From positions 96,896,495-96,960,494 of the forward strand of contig OY755044.1 in the NCBI GenBank assembly GCA_963576565.1: a stretch of DNA of 64,000 bases, in the 5' to 3' direction. Source of the stretch: Aspidapion aeneum (lineage: Eukaryota > Arthropoda > Insecta > Coleoptera > Brentidae). The notes under the pieces were generated by a model, which saw only the letters and a program-made list of their open reading frames with translations, was not told the origin of the DNA and ran no database searches. A program made the translations under genes and the position numbers. Within the stretch, counting starts at the first letter, position 1, and each line of letters opens with the position of its first letter. This document shows positions 63,795 through 64,000 of this stretch, in pieces.

Positions 63795-64000
63795 CCGGTT
63801 TTTGCGGTTCGACTCGAACGGAAAAGGCATTCACCGGTTACAAACACAGAGTAGGTTAGATAAAGTTAGTAGTGTTACAAATTTCTAACCCTAAATTTTC
63901 GGCAGAAATTTTTTGTTTATTTTTGCAATTTAAAACAGTTTGTAAATAAAAAACCCTAGATTAAAATCACCTTTAAATTTTTTCCTGTACCCTTATTTAT
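63795..64000. other. window end, no gene seen
   Basis: AT-rich sequence without a supported feature. Confidence 0.4.

Overview
The window is AT-rich, intron-rich and packed with transposable elements. It reads as a slice of an insect nuclear genome, probably a large repeat-rich one such as a beetle. This rests on an insect forked/espin-type gene, BEL/Pao retrotransposons, Tc1/mariner, Harbinger, hAT-like and P-like debris, and LINE families with insect-like reverse transcriptases. The species cannot be read from the sequence. No bacterial operon, CRISPR array or rRNA gene is visible.

Two host genes can be assembled exon by exon. (1) On the plus strand, positions 178-9311 hold the last six exons of a forked/espin-family actin-bundling protein. 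All splice phases agree and give 381 residues to the stop; the 5' part lies outside the window. (2) On the minus strand, positions 62570-29944 hold a complete seven-exon class A (rhodopsin-like) G-protein-coupled receptor of 390 residues spread over 32.6 kb. None of its exons is obvious as an isolated ORF, but together they give TM1-TM7, two conserved cysteines, a DRL variant of DRY and an intact NPLIY.

Everything else is mobile or repetitive DNA. The forked introns carry a minisatellite-cored repeat (1310-2303), a decayed BEL/Pao copy (2405-4610), a hAT-like MITE (6759-7488) and a (TCTG)n element (8245-9000). Between the genes (9.3-29.9 kb) lie another (TCTG)n copy, a 15-bp minisatellite, a Harbinger element (12521-14129), a full-length BEL/Pao with one nonsense codon (14507-21904), a broken LINE, a reverse-strand (TCTG)n copy and a MITE (26731-27397). 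The GPCR introns hold a nested hAT-like element, two LINE fragments, three clustered (TCTG)n copies, a second Harbinger element, hAT-like repeats, Tc1 and mariner relics, and an intact BEL/Pao with apparently identical 660-bp LTRs (48316-55415). They also hold a P/THAP-like relic (58.0-59.7 kb) and a transposon ORF split by a long-TIR MITE (60.4-62.5 kb). Upstream of the receptor lies a 654-bp inverted repeat.

The most unusual material is the (TCTG)n family with palindromic ends and about 110-bp core repeats (seven long copies plus fragments, two of them nearly in tandem), the scattered receptor gene with atypical TM3 and TM6 motifs, the paired inverted tRNA-like sequences at 34.6-34.9 kb, and the young intact BEL/Pao in a receptor intron.
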